Shown here: piece after piece, positions 1 to 11,640 of the stretch | Position numbering within the stretch: position 1 is the first letter of the stretch | Layout of the letters: every line of letters begins with the position of its first letter | Assembly (NCBI GenBank): GCA_021234155.1 | Contig: JAJEKV010000065.1 | Coordinates: forward strand, 3,264,312 to 3,328,311 | Length of the DNA stretch: 64,000 nt | Direction: 5' to 3' | Source: Isoetes taiwanensis | Taxonomy: Eukaryota > Streptophyta > Lycopodiopsida > Isoetales > Isoetaceae | Program-made: the position numbers and the translations under genes | The notes under the pieces: model-generated | What the model was told of the DNA's origin: nothing | Databases searched by the model: none | The model's input: only the letters and a program-made list of their open reading frames with translations

Positions 1-2504
1 AAGGTTTTTTTCCTTTTTAGGGTCGACCACCACCACCGAGTTCTAAGCGAACTTATTTTAGAAAGTGAAAGGAGGGTTGATAACGGGTATGTTATCAGCC
101 CTGAAGAAAGGGGCAAAAAAAAAGTGGCCTGCATCATCGGGCTATGGCGACGACCAAGCGGCTAGGGGCGGTGAGTCTTAGGTTAGATTTAATAGGGGCG
201 AGGAGTGGATGAAGCGGGAAGAAAAGGCGGGGCACAAAAGCGAATCACGGTGAAAGGGAAGATGTTGAAGCAGATGCATGCCGATTTGTTGGACTAACTG
301 CTATATTGGCTCCATATCTGCAGTAGATGGCGATTCCGGCCTCCAGCTCTTGCTTTCCAGGACTTCAATAAGTTTGAAGAGCATCGCTAAATGCACGGAT
401 TCCATTTTTTTTTTTTTTGTGACTAGGGCGGAGGCCTAGGTGCATGCCAGATCGCATTAGCTGTACAGTAGGGGCTGTTTGCAAATGAGGAATGAGGAGG
501 TTTCTTGAGGGATTTGGTGACAGCGATGGCTATTCTTCTTCGGAATTTCGCAGGACAAGCATAGGTTAGGCTCTTGATCCGGTTCAAGGCATTCTGGAAA
601 TTTTCTTGTCGAGCATGCGAGCAAGTTTCTTGTAGGCCATGAAATCACTTGTGATAGTTTTTAATTTCTAAATTCTAGTTGTTTTTTTCCCTGCTCCTCG
701 ATGCTTGGTGAGGGCGGTTTGCTTGAGGCTGCTAGCGGTCTTGTGAGGGTTCAATCCCCGAATGCAATGCGGGTGCACTTGTGCTTCAGGCTTCTTTGGT
801 GGCTGTAATTTCGTATGCAAACTAAAAGAAACTTAGGTAATTCCTCTTCTTTGCTTCAGAGAGATGTCACTTTCTCTTATTGTTGCTCATTCTATGCATG
901 ATCAAACATGAAAGTTAAAAAAAGGATGGGAAAATGCATTGGCAGGGGGTTCATATCTTTGCGAGTCTTTGAAGAAGCTTCGGCATTGGCCTTTAAATCA
1001 AGGTCTGCCCATCTTTTGTAGCGGGAAGCTTGTGGGACAAACCTCACTGCCTACTAATTTAGAAGCATGATCCGCTCCTGCTTTATTGCCTCCAATAGTG
1101 CGTAGCATGCCTCCGAATAGGCAGTTGCTATTTTGAAGTCAAATGACATCAAAATCCTTTGCAATGGATGTCAACTGCCCCTTAGGAATAGAGCCACATC
1201 AGCATTTGACCCCATCTCCCGATGAGGTGTAGGGATGGGATCGCGCTAGAGGGCATATCCCTCAGAATGGCTGGGAATTCACTAGAGCGCCCATCAACGA
1301 TATATCATGTCACAGAGCGCCCATACCAACGTGCATTAAGAGCTCCAAGTCCGCTCGATTTTTTGCCTATGGTATCAATTCTCATAGAGCTCCACAACCT
1401 CAAGGGAAAAAAAATTCTTTACATTCTATCTTTTCCAAACATTATGATTGTTTATCCCATTATTTATTTATCCCATTATTTATTTAGAGAGTTCCGAGTA
1501 CCTTAAAAAATGAAGATTCAAAAGAGAATATTCTCTTCTTCTGCCATATGAAGATTCCAAGAGAGTATATTATCTCGTCCTCCTCCTCCTCCAAACCCAT
1601 AGGCAGAGTAGAATATCTCATGCGCAACACAAGAATTGTAGCCCTTGCCCAATTTAAGCAGTGTAGACTGGTAACCAATCCAATGTAGGCATTTGTCTAA
1701 GGATTGACTTGCTCTTTTCCAATCAAGTTGGAAACATTAAACTAGCAAAGGTCAAGTTCCATTACATGTGATATTTTTCAAAGGTTATTCCAACCTAGAT
1801 GTTCTCTTTCAAATTATCTATTGTCAACACCAAAGACTTCGTGTTTAGCCAATTCCAGGTTACAAACAAATAAAAAGCTAGGCATATGCCAGCTTACAAG
1901 TAAAAAAGCTAGAATGCTAAAACCAGCTATTTGAGACGACAATAAACCTCAAATGCTTTAGAAAAACTCTTAGCATGGTGCCTCCGCCATATTAATAATC
2001 TATTAAATATGGTGCCACCACCATATTAAATGAAATCATCTCCCTTTTAAAGCATACATCCCTTCTCGTATGCAAGGATTGAGCCCTTAATCTTAATTGT
2101 GCTGCCACGGTTAACTCATGTTACGTATTGGCAAGAGTAGATCCTATCATCATGTTCCAACGTATAGAGTAGACGATGTCTTAGAGATTATAGAGTGCCA
2201 AGCCTAGCTCTTAGATTTCAGCCAGAATTAGGTCCAAACATTAGGTCCAATCCATTACAAGTTGAGTCGGGAAGCTTCCCGCCATACTAGGCCATCAAAA
2301 GCTAGAGAGCTTCCTACTATTCCAGACCATGAAGGAGCAGCCCCCAGACAGCCAAAAGGTTTATGCTTTTCAACTAGATAACTTAATCAAACTTGACCTG
2401 ATTATACACCAAGAAAGAGATCTATAAGAGAGCTTTCCAATGCAATAAATTTCATTCAAAACAGGCTTCTAGATCAATTATTATGATGAAAAATGTATTT
2501 ATTT
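1..2504. other. No gene recognised; AT-rich intergenic sequence
   Basis: I see no protein-coding or RNA gene here. All open frames are short and lack recognisable motifs. Around 745-756 there is a weak tRNA box B-like string (GGTTCAATCCC) about 35 bases after a weak box A-like GGTGAGGGCGG, which could be the head of a decayed tRNA-derived SINE but has no convincing cloverleaf. A run of about 17 A residues ends the block just before the CACTA-like terminal array. Confidence 0.5.
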
Positions 2505-2520
2505 AAAAAAAAAAAAAAAA

Positions 2521-2799
2521 ACTGACTTTTTTCTGACGTTTTTGCTGACGCATGCTTTGACGTTTGTTCTGACGTACAATCTAATGTTACACCTGACGCA
2601 AAAAACTGAAGATCTTTCTGATGATTTTGCTGACGATATTGATGACGTTTCATTGCTGATGATTTGTCTGACGTTTTGCTCTGACGCTATATCGTCAGGA
2701 ATTTAATCGTCAATATAATCGTCAGGATATTCGTCAGGACATAACCATTCAATTTGTGTGACAATTTTTCTGACGCCAAACCCTCATCCTCTTGTAGTG
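2521..2799. mobile_element. CACTA (En/Spm)-like transposon end with subterminal repeat array
   Basis: The right edge (2791-2799) reads CTTGTAGTG, the reverse complement of CACTACAAG, which is the canonical start of plant CACTA terminal repeats. Inside it is a dense array of the hexamer CTGACG: direct copies at 2533, 2545, 2569, 2593, 2630, 2668, 2681 and 2770, and inverse CGTCAG copies at 2693, 2720 and 2732, plus one-base variants. Subterminal arrays of short motifs are the binding sites of the TnpA-type protein in this superfamily. No left end or transposase gene was found, so this is an end fragment. It abuts the duplicated transposase block at about 2803. Confidence 0.6.
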
Positions 2800-2802
2800 C
2801 TA

Positions 2803-4330
2803 GGCCTCACAGAAGCCATCACTAGAGATGTGCACCCTCCTCTGGAGCTAAATCCCTCTTCCTTGCCCTCATGGCCTGAGATTGCTGCACACAGGCTTGT
2901 GATGCCCTCATGTTTTGAGCCTGCTGTAGATGTGCCTGGGATGGCCTCACGGTTGCATCGACGGTCTCATCATTACCAACTTCTGCTCCTTCCAACTGGA
3001 ATGGATGCACACCATGACCTGCAATGCCCACATCTTCAATTCCATATGTATGCTCATTAGTAGGCTGCTGGCCATCCACTATGAGATCCAGCGGTGCCTC
3101 CCATAACTGTTGCACTTCATTCATGTTGAATTGTTCTAAATCCTCAACCTCTAGATTGGTAGCCTCTTCCTGCTACCCAATTCCTATAAGCTGCTCTATG
3201 GGCACCCTACCAAACCTGATACTTTCCTGGCCTGGCTTAACCTTATCCGAGTTGAAAGGCCATATCCCCATTACTCTGAAACCCGTCTTGATGTTGCTAG
3301 GTGTCAACCCTTATTCAATGGCCTGTGAAATGAGCTCTGCAATGTCCCCCCTCTTTGGCTCTGTCCTCTCTTTGCTAACCATCTAGGAAGACCTCAACCT
3401 TTTGAATGCTGCTTTGAATGGTGAAAAGCATGCTATATCCAAAGGTTATAACCTATAGGATGTGTGGGCTAGCAGCAGGGCAAAGTGAATGCCCATTTCT
3501 TTAGCTGCCAAAATTACTTCTAGCTCCACATGGATGCCATGGCTATCCAATAATATAAGGTGTGGCCTTGATGGGATACTCCACCTGGGACCTTAGTGAT
3601 AAAATGTGACAACCAGGACTTGAACAATTCTGTAGTCATCCAGGCTGAGGGCTAAACAACCTGAATTGCCCCCTCCTCACATCTGGCAATGTTATCTTGC
3701 CTCATTCAGGTACTCTTGAAGATGTACATGTTAGATATCCTAAACCCTTCTGCATTTACACATACCAGGATTGTCACCCACTCCCTGTTGTTCATGACAA
3801 CCTCACTTACCCTATTCTCCCCTTTCCTCCCTATGATCTTCATACCCTTTACCTTCCCAGCTTGGATGCCAGTCTCACCAACATTCCAAATCCTAGAGGC
3901 TGGGAAATCAAACTCGTCATAGATCTGCCTCAGTCCAGCATAGAAGTTATCCAAGTTCGGCTGTATCATAGCATACACCCATGTTGTATCTAGTGTCTCT
4001 GCACTTCTAAGTGCAACCTCTGGATGTCTTTATTTGAACAGTTTCCACCATTCACTACCAAGAATCCCATAGAAATCTGAATTACCCCCTTTCCTAACCA
4101 TTTATGCCGCCCTCTCTCTGACAGCCGAGAGTATAAACTCTATTCCCTGCTCGGCCCTAGAAAGTGCCCAGTTAACTAATTCTTCTTCTTGAAGGGTTGT
4201 TAGAATTTGAGGATTACCATTTTGATTATGAGTTATCTGGCTATACATCCAGTTCCTTATTGTGAACTCCAGGATCGATCCCCTTGCGTCCTCTTGTGGA
4301 AACCATGTCTGTTATCGTGCTCCTCACAGC
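2803..4330 (-). pseudogene. pogo/Tigger-type (DDE_1) transposase pseudogene, copy A
   Basis: This is a broken gene for a cut-and-paste transposase of the CENP-B/jerky/Tigger type, read on the minus strand. In order there is an N-terminal helix-turn-helix region (about 4290-4030), the first DDE block with VGETGI in place of the expected DETGI (about 3870-3900), the second block around LLDSHG (about 3540-3560), and a C-terminal tail with GFRVMGIWPFN (about 3250-3290). Several in-frame stops interrupt it, and copy B shares at least three of them. Its 3' coding end is lost at the boundary with the CACTA-like fragment. It belongs to a duplicated block that continues into non-coding sequence to about 5012. 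It cannot make an active enzyme. Confidence 0.75.
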
Positions 4331-5012
4331 TTGATGTCGAGAAGCATGAAAATTGGAAGCTGAGGCTATCTTTTATCCTGATCGAGGCCATAGTGGGATC
4401 TGGATATTTGAATTGGGCTCTGGTAATCGAGTGCTGAAAATGGGTGCGAATTCAAGTAAGGGGCATTGAATTTTACATTCGAATTGGCATGATCAGGGTT
4501 CTTAACGCAGGCACGAGTGTGGAATTCTGATGCACAACTACGGACACTAGTTGCATGACAGCGAGCAACAGCGCTAAAGCATAGGGCTCAAGCCATAACG
4601 ACCAGAGGATGTCCACGTAATGTCAATTAGAAGTACACGTGGTGAAGATCGGGCACCATCCGATCTTTGGGGCACGTGTGTGGCGGGACTCATGGCAATG
4701 TCACACCGACCAAAGGGAGGGGGGGTGGAGACCGTGCCTAGAGGTGCAATTAGGATAGGAGGCTGACCACACCCTATCTATATTTCACGTTATTTTCACT
4801 TTAATAGTGTTATGTAGGATTGGATCTTGTAGAAATACTGATCCAATACTTGAAAAGGCATATCCTTTTGTACATAAAATCAATTTACTTGCAGTTTTGC
4901 TCGTGTCTAATCAGGATGCTACAAGTAGCAATATTTTCAATTCATGAATGTAATCGACGTTTTCACAGAAATTCCTGGGATGTCAACAACGCCTCTGTGC
5001 ATCGGCACTGTT
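2803..5012. repeat. Direct duplicated block, unit A (partner 5903-8466)
   Basis: From the CCTCACAGAAGCC string at about 2804 to a shared break near GGCACTGTTTCC at about 5012, this block aligns in the same orientation with 5903-8466. Beyond the transposase it includes about 600 bp of non-coding sequence, with shared landmarks such as CAGCTTGATGTC and CAACAACGCCTCTGTGCATC. Unit A lacks the MITE of unit B, and unit B lacks a short stretch around the TATA-rich 4770-4850 segment of unit A. Confidence 0.85.
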
Positions 5013-6759
5013 TCCAAACAAACCTGGTTAGTGAATGTGTTGCCCTTCCTAAAATTTTGGTGTTGGCCCCGTGCCTTTAGACATATTTGTCCTCCAAGTC
5101 TTTGCAAACTCCACGTCCATGCCCCTGGCCTGGGAGATTATGTCCTTATCCATATCTATTTCAACCATTTCTCTAATGATTCTAGCCTTTTATCATAGTC
5201 ATGTTGGGGGCCAAAATTGGTTGTTGCCTAATTAATCCAACCTTGTGTGTCCAACCTCATGGATTTGCCTCCGCCAATCTCAGCGTGTATCTGTGTCTCT
5301 CCCTCTCGGTTGACCAAGTCCCATGTCTTCATTGGTGACCTGATTGTGCTAATGAAGTTTGGGATATGTCTGACGAGAGGTAGGTACCCTTCTATGCTAA
5401 CATCCTACACACCAACAATGTCACCCGAGCATAAGTGTGTATCCTCATAACCTCAATTTCTTCTTCACTATCCTGGGCAATTGTGTGATCACTCATAACT
5501 AGAGTTGTCAAGTCACTGACATGTTGACGTTAATGGTTCAGCATGGATGATGTTTGACTATTGGAGCCCTATTGTGCTCATCCCTTGCCTCAAAATCCTC
5601 ATCCTGTTTCTCACCTCTAACCTTTTGTTGTTCACCTCTTCATTCATTGGCCTCTGGAAGCTAAAGACTGCAGCCACCCTTGAAAGACCTCTCGGGTACA
5701 TGAATTCCCTGAGTCTTGCAGTAGAGTCTTCATATGCAGCGTCTACCTTCTTCTTATTTTCCCTTTCTTCCCTATTCTATTGTGTTCTCTTAGCACCCTC
5801 CAGCCTTTCCACTTTCCTTCTCGCGGCCTCAATTTTCCTGGCTGCAACTTGGTCACTCTTTATTTCTCAGCCTCAGCGTTTCGAGCCTTCTCAGCTGCCA
5901 ATGCCTCACAGAAGCCATCACTAGAGCTGTGCACCCTCCCAACCAGATCTGGAGCTAAACCCCTCTTCCTTGCCCTCATGGCCTGAGATTGCTGCACACA
6001 GGCTTGTGATGCCCTCATGTTTTGAGCCTGCTGTAGATGTGCCTGGGATGGCCTCACGGTTGCATCGACGGTCTCATCATTACCAACTTCTGCTCCTTCC
6101 AACTGGAATGGATGCACACCATGACCTGCAATGCCCACATCTTCAATTCCATATGTATGCTCATTAGTAGGCTGCTGGCCATCCACTATGAGATCCAGCG
6201 GTGCCTCCCATAACTGTTGCACTTCATTCATGTTGAATTGTTCTAAATCCTCAACCTCTAGATTGGCAGCCTCTTCCTGCTCCCCAATTCCTATAAGCTG
6301 ATCTATGGGCACCCTACCAAACCTAATACTTTCCTGGCTTGGCTTAACCTTATCCAAGTTGAAAGGCCATATTCCCATTACTCTGAAACCCGCCTTGATG
6401 TTGCCAGGTGTCAACCCTTATTCAATGGCCTGTGAAATGATCTCTGCAATGTCCTCCCTCTTTGGCTCTGTCCTCTCTTTGCTAACCATCTAGGAAGACC
6501 TCAACCTTTTGAATGCTGCTTTGAATGGTGCAAAGCATGCTAAATCAAATGGTTGTAACATATGGGATGTGTGGGCTGGCAGCAGGGCAAAGTGAATGCC
6601 CATTTCTTTAGCTGCCAAAATTACTTCTAGCTCCACATGGCTGCCATGGCTATCCAATAATATAAAGTGTGGCCTTGATGGGGATACTCCACCTGGGACC
6701 CTAGTGATAAAATGTGACAACCAGGACTTGAACAATTTTATAGTCATCCAGGATGAGGG

Positions 6760-7209
6760 CCCGGGGGGTGCACCTCTATATATGGACAGATGGCATCTGC
6801 GTTCGAGGGGTCATAGAAAAACCCCTGTATACGGCTTTTTGGAGTAGAAAAACCCATACCATACGGTTTTTCGAACTAACATACAATATAGACCCTATCC
6901 GTAGATTTACGATTGATTGTGCCAAATTATATAATCCCTTTCCGACTTTGTACCTTTTGTGAAGACCCTTTGTGCCAAATTATATAATCCCTTTCCAACT
7001 TTTGTACCTTTTGTGTACCTTTTGTGCCAAATTATATAATCCCTTTCCGACTTTGTACCTTTTTCCGTCAAATGGATCAGCTCCCCAAATCGATCATCTA
7101 CGGAATCTCTCCTTCCCGCCCGTACCATATATCTACGACCAAGGCAATAAAAAAACCCTAAAAGTTCACTCAGTTGGTACGTACGTGACCATTGAGTGAA
7201 CCCCCCTTG
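6760..7209. mobile_element. hAT-like MITE inside transposase copy B (8-bp target duplication)
   Basis: Copy A shows the empty site (about 3651-3660), so the insertion boundaries are visible. The left flank GATGAGGG (6752-6759) and right flank GCTGAGGG (7210-7217) form an 8-bp target duplication with one mismatch. The left end begins CCCGGGGGGTGCAC and the reverse complement of the right end begins CAAGGGGGGTTCAC, so 11 of 14 positions match. An 8-bp duplication with CA-GGG-type ends is characteristic of the hAT superfamily. There is no transposase ORF inside, so the element is non-autonomous. Its centre holds a three-copy tandem repeat. Confidence 0.75.
6917..7068. repeat. Three tandem copies of a ~52-bp unit inside the MITE
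   Basis: Units start TTGTGCCAAATTATATAATC at 6917, 6970 and 7022. Each continues CCCTTTCC and then a TTTGTACCTTTT segment. The period is 52-53 bp and the first two units diverge slightly at their 3' ends. Confidence 0.85.
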
Positions 7210-9154
7210 GCTGAGGGTTGAACAACCTGAATTGCCCCTCCTGCACATCTGGCAATGTTATCTTGCCTCATCCAGGTACTCTTGAAGATGTACATGTTAG
7301 ATATCCTAAACCCTTCTGCATTTACACATACCAGTATTGTCACCCACTTCCTGTTGTTCATGACAACCTTACTTACCCTATTCTCCCCTTTCCTCCCTAT
7401 GATCTTCATACCTTTTACCTTTCCAGCGTGGATGCCAGTCTCATCAGCATTCCAAATCCTAGAGGCTGGGAAATCAAACTCGTCGTAGATCTGCCTCAGT
7501 CCAGCATAGAAGTTATCCAAGTTCGGTTGTATCATAGCACGCGACCGTGCTATATCTAGTGTCTCTGCACTTCTAAGTGCAACCTCTGCATGTCTTTATT
7601 TGAACAGTTTCCACCATTCACTACCAGGAATCCCATAGAAATCTGAATTACCCCCTTTCCTAACCATGTATGCTGCCCTCTCTCTGACAGCGGAGAGTAT
7701 AAACTCCATTCCTTGCTCAGCCCTAGAAAGTGCCCAGTTAACTAATTCTTCTTCTTGAAGGGTTATTAGAATTTGAGGATTACCATTTTGATTATGAGTT
7801 ATCTGGCCATACATCCAGTTCCTTATTGTGGACTCCAGGATTGACCCCCCTGCGTCCTCTTGTGGAAACCATGTCTGTTGTTGTGCTCCTCACAGCTTGA
7901 TGTCAAGAAGCATGAAAATTGGAAGCTGAGGCTGTCTTTTATCCTGATCGAGGCCATAGTGGGAGCTGGATATTCGAATTGGGCTCCGGTAATTGAGTGC
8001 TGAAAATGGGCGCGAATTCAAGTAAGGGGCATTGAATTTTACATTCAAATTGGCATGATCAAGGTTCTTAACGCAGACACGAGTGTGGAATTCTGATGCA
8101 CAACTACGGACACTAGTTGCATGATAGCGGGCAACAGCGCTAACGCATAGGGCTCAAGCCATAACGACTAAAGGATGTCCACGTAATGTCAATTAGAAGT
8201 ACACGTAGTGAAGACCAGGCACCATCCGATGCTAGGGAGGCGCGTGTGGCATGACAGATGGCAATGTCACACCGACAGGAGGGGGGGTGACCCGTGCCCC
8301 GAGGAGCAGTTATGATAGGAGGTGACCACACGAATTTACTTGCAGTTTTGCGCGTGTCTAATAAGGATGCTACAAGTAGCAAGATTTTCAATTCATGAAT
8401 GTAATCGACATTTTCACAGAAATTCCTGAGATGTCAACAACGCCTCTGTGCATCGGCTGTTTCCATCCCAAGAATGTATGGCGGGATCAGGGCGAAGTAA
8501 CCTTGAAAGAAGTGATGGCATTGACTTGGACTGGTAACCAAACATTCTTGTACACAAGGAAACCCAAATGGGGTAGGAAATTTCATTAGTTATTGGCGTG
8601 TCTTGCAGCATATCATGTCTTGCGACATATGAGATCCAATGTGGGTCGATTGTAGAAGTGTGGCATATAGGTGTTCATGTTAGAAGCCTTTAAGAAGGGG
8701 TTCACCTCCCATATTGGGCATTACGGCTTGGTAAATGGGCTCGCCGGGGGTGTTCCAAGAGGATTTTAAGACCCCAACAAGGACATGAAGGCTCTATTTT
8801 GCATCGATTCAAGGGTAGAAAGAGATGGAATGCATGAGAATTTGTTTCTATTGTCATGATTAAACAATCTGTAAGCAAAGAATGAATTAATTTGTTGCCA
8901 TAAATCGCCGCCGAATCAGAAAAACAATGTCATAACCAGTTAGTGTCATGCTTATCGTGATAAGCAGTTACATGTTTATGAGGCAGGTTATGGCTAATAA
9001 GCAATCTCAATCTATTGGCCGGGTCGAGGAACTGCCCGGTTGAGAAGGGCGTATTTAGCAATGAATGTGAGGATTCATATTCTTTATTCTGATTGCATAT
9101 CCTTGTGGTAATTTAACAAAATCATATTTTGGTATATAATTATCATAGCATGTT

Positions 9155-9276
9155 GGGCATGTTTTGGGCCTAGTTTATTTTTTGCCAGGCCTTGTGTGTT
9201 TATTTTGTTATGTGTATCTGTTCAGAACCTGCTGTCAGGAGCTTTATTTGAATATGTGAGATCCAGTATTTGCTAA
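9155..9276 (+). repeat. 5'-flank segment of TMCO1 that recurs at ~10500-10660
   Basis: Just upstream of TMCO1 the strings GGGCCT, TTATTTT and GCTTTATTTGAATATGTGAG followed by ATCCAGTATTTGCTA occur in the same order and spacing as at 10509-10653 (GGGCCTGGATTATTTT, then GCTTTATTTCAATATGAG and ATCCAGCATTTGCTA). The coding sequence lies between two diverged direct copies of this segment. Whether it contains the 5' UTR or promoter cannot be told from sequence alone. Confidence 0.55.
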
Positions 9277-9308
9277 GCGCTAGGGATACAGAAGTATTGG
9301 GCGAGGAG

Positions 9309-9890
9309 ATGGATCCGGCAGCGGGGCAGCCTCGTTACATTGACGGCCTTCTAATTCTCTGCATCTCCTTTGCGTCGGCATGGATCTGTGAAGCCATCTC
9401 TTGGCTTCTTATTTACCGGACTTCCTCTTACAAGACTCTCCGCAACACCATAGATCGGACGAGCAAAAAGCTCGAGAATATGAAGAGCAGCACTGCTCCG
9501 GCCGCTGCCTTATCTGCTAAGAAATCCAAGGTCAAAAAGATGGATCGATTCGAGACCAGTTTGAAAGAATCTAGCCGTGACTTGTCCTTTTCCAAGTTCA
9601 AATCCGGGGCAGTAGTTGCTGTGGTGCTTATTGTTGTATTTGGGCTTCTGTCTAATTTATTTGAAGGCAAGGCAGTGGCCAAGCTGCCATTCGTGCCTAT
9701 TCCTTTATTCCAGAAAATGACACACCGTGGACTTCCTGGAGACGATCCAACCGATTGCTCTATGGTCTTCCTTTACTTTCTTTGTTCCGTGAGCATCAGA
9801 TATAATTTGCAGAAATTTCTAGGGTTTTCACCTCCACGCGGTGCTGCAGGGGCCAATATGTTTGGAATCCCAGAGACAAAGTCCCGATAA
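9309..9890 (+). CDS. TMCO1: TMCO1-type ER calcium-load-activated channel
   Basis: This encodes a 193-residue protein of the TMCO1 family (EMC3/Oxa1-related membrane proteins). In animals TMCO1 acts in the ER membrane as a calcium-leak channel that opens on store overload, and it also associates with the ribosome-translocon. Visible features are a first membrane segment (about residues 12-34, around LLILCISFASAWICEAISWL), a basic amphipathic coiled-coil stretch (about 38-90, with SKVKKMDRFE), a second membrane segment (about 97-117, VVAVVLIVVFGLLSNLF), the FVPIPLFQKMTHRGL loop, and a third hydrophobic segment (about 150-166) followed by the conserved tail RGAAGANMFGIPE. Length matches the family's roughly 190 residues. 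I chose the ATG at 9309 because the frame upstream has no ATG and the family starts just before the first helix. The coding region has no intron and shows no damage. Confidence 0.93.
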   Translation: MDPAAGQPRYIDGLLILCISFASAWICEAISWLLIYRTSSYKTLRNTIDRTSKKLENMKSSTAPAAALSAKKSKVKKMDRFETSLKESSRDLSFSKFKSGAVVAVVLIVVFGLLSNLFEGKAVAKLPFVPIPLFQKMTHRGLPGDDPTDCSMVFLYFLCSVSIRYNLQKFLGFSPPRGAAGANMFGIPETKSR

Positions 9891-10983
9891 AGGGAGGAAC
9901 GTGCTTGCCAAAGAAACTTTTTGCTTTTATTTTCCATCTCTATGAAAGGTTCAATTGTAAGACTTTGCTCCCTATCTTTACATAATGGAAATTGTCTTCA
10001 GTTTTATTTCTCTATAGAAGTGCACGTATCCAGAAGTTCTATTCTGCTTAAAAATTATGTTTAAGTTTCTGGCTAAAAGTTATGTGTAAGTTTCTGGCAT
10101 CTTTTAGGAATCCAGTTGACCTTGTAAACTTGTGTTTGTACTCTTGTATGAATTCAAGAAAAATCGGATTTGCCTGTGTCTTTTAATGCTGACTTGGTTC
10201 TTTTGATTTGGCCTACGAAGTTTGGAGCATTTGTTAATTATCTGGGTTAGGAAAGCTTCATAACTGAAAGGACCAGTTACTTCAGTACTGTAAGAGTTTG
10301 GAGCTACTGCTTGCACTATTTAAACTTTAGAATTTTTTTGAAGTTTATGGAGAAGTATTTGATTAGAAGAGGCTATACAGAAGCTAATAGTCAATCAAGT
10401 GCTCCTGAAAAAGTATCCCAAATATGTTCTGTCGTGCCTTTATAAGATATTGGAGCATGAAGAGATATCTACTTGTCATAATTCTACAGATCCCTTGTTT
10501 GACACGTTTGGGCCTGGATTATTTTGCTATACCCCATGTTAATTACGCCTTGTTTTATGATATGCCATGTTGTATATACCATATTTGTATCATCTATTAG
10601 CGAGCTAGGTCACAGCTGTTGTTGGAAGCTTTATTTCAATATGAGATCCAGCATTTGCTATTTTGTCAAAAAGTATCTTGCATTTCCTATATCAATCACT
10701 TCCAGAAGTATGAGTTACAACTGTCATTTTTATTCCCAGTTGCACGCTGGAAGCTTGCACCAGCTTGAAGACTGTAAGCTGGAGACAGGAATGCCTATGT
10801 TAAAAGCTTTACCACATTCATATGGAAATAACAAGCTGTTCTAGTTGAATTCCTTCATTTTATAATATTGTGCCTGTTCTTGCGTTACCTCTCCTGACCG
10901 GTAAGATATGGTTGCATCCTTAAAGCTTGGATTCCAACCAAGATAACGCCCCTGCATGTGTCTGTTTGTCCATGCGGCATGCC

Positions 10984-11071
10984 GGTCACACATAACCATG
11001 GTATTAGATGCTTCACTTTGAAGTGCTGGTCACATATAACCATGGTATTAGATGCTTCACTTTGAAGTTCC
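10984..11071. repeat. Tandem duplication, 44-bp unit, two copies
   Basis: GGTCACACATAACCATGGTA at 10984 and GGTCACATATAACCATGGTA at 11028 each continue TTAGATGCTTCACTTTGAAGT. The copies differ at only a few positions. Confidence 0.9.
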
Positions 11072-11640
11072 TTGTCTGACTGCAATACCTGCAAACAAAC
11101 TTGCGGTGTTGCTGGATATGGTACATTTTTATTCAACTTAACATTATCTGGAGCCATCTCATATATGAAGCCCCTTTTCATTAAGGCGGCACTTTTTTTA
11201 TGACGGGCATTGCAAAAGAAAAGATGCATTCCTTTACTGCGCCATGTGTTTGATCAGGCCCAAATCACATTCTTTCTGGACAAATTTGTGGGGCACATTG
11301 AGTGCTTTTCTGATATGATCCCATTTTTATTTTTGATGCTTACATTGGCCACTCACTTGTTATGGTAATAATTGCATAAAACCACATTGTTGTTTTTCTT
11401 GCTGTTAAGCTTCATTTGGGTGTTGGCCAGTGAATTTTAAGACATGGATCTGATTATAGGACATGGATATGTCTGCTACATATCTAAATACCAAAAAGAA
11501 GTTGATTTGTTCAATCTGTTGACTCTCCAATTTCATGGTGCCAAGAAGTTATTCCTTTCCAATCATTATGATGTTCAAAGTGCAGATACGATGAAGGAAA
11601 GTGCAGTATGCACACATTCAAGAACTATAGTAAGCTGGAG

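Larger units (their letters stand above)
5860..7900 (-). pseudogene. pogo/Tigger-type (DDE_1) transposase pseudogene, copy B
   Basis: This is the second direct copy of the same transposase gene. From high to low coordinates there is a DNA-binding region around STIRNWMYGQ and YGIPGSEWW (7830-7600), the first catalytic block with IWNADETGI (about 7440), the second catalytic block LLDSHGSHVELE followed by LLPAHTSHMLQPFD (6490-6700), then GFRVMGIWPFN and a Q/A-rich, Lys/Glu-rich tail (6414-5860). The order and spacing match Tigger/pogo transposases. The gene is split by a 450-bp MITE at 6760-7209, and in-frame stops occur near 7594, 6490 and 6421. The same stops are present in copy A, so the gene was already dead when it was duplicated. 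Confidence 0.8.
5903..8466. repeat. Direct duplicated block, unit B (partner 2803-5012)
   Basis: This is the partner of 2803-5012 in the same orientation, offset by about 3.1 kb at its start. Flanking sequences differ on both sides: 5013-5902 continues the transposase 3' region of unit B, and 8467 onward is unrelated to 5013 onward. The geometry fits two insertions, or a local duplication later trimmed by the CACTA-like fragment. Confidence 0.8.

Noticed and set aside
700-800. tRNA-like or SINE head with box A/B-like strings
   Set aside because: Only 3 of 5 T-stem pairs form and no anticodon stem is visible. The match to box B is partial, so I did not call a tRNA or a SINE.
2521-2799. CRISPR-like or telomere-like array
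   Set aside because: Repeats are six bases with irregular 12-40 bp spacing in both orientations beside a transposon end. Neither CRISPR nor telomeric structure fits.
2758-3386. Plus-strand open frames opposite the transposase copies (also 5547-6493)
   Set aside because: They are shadows of the minus-strand transposase frame. Their translation has no motif and the minus strand carries the DDE text.
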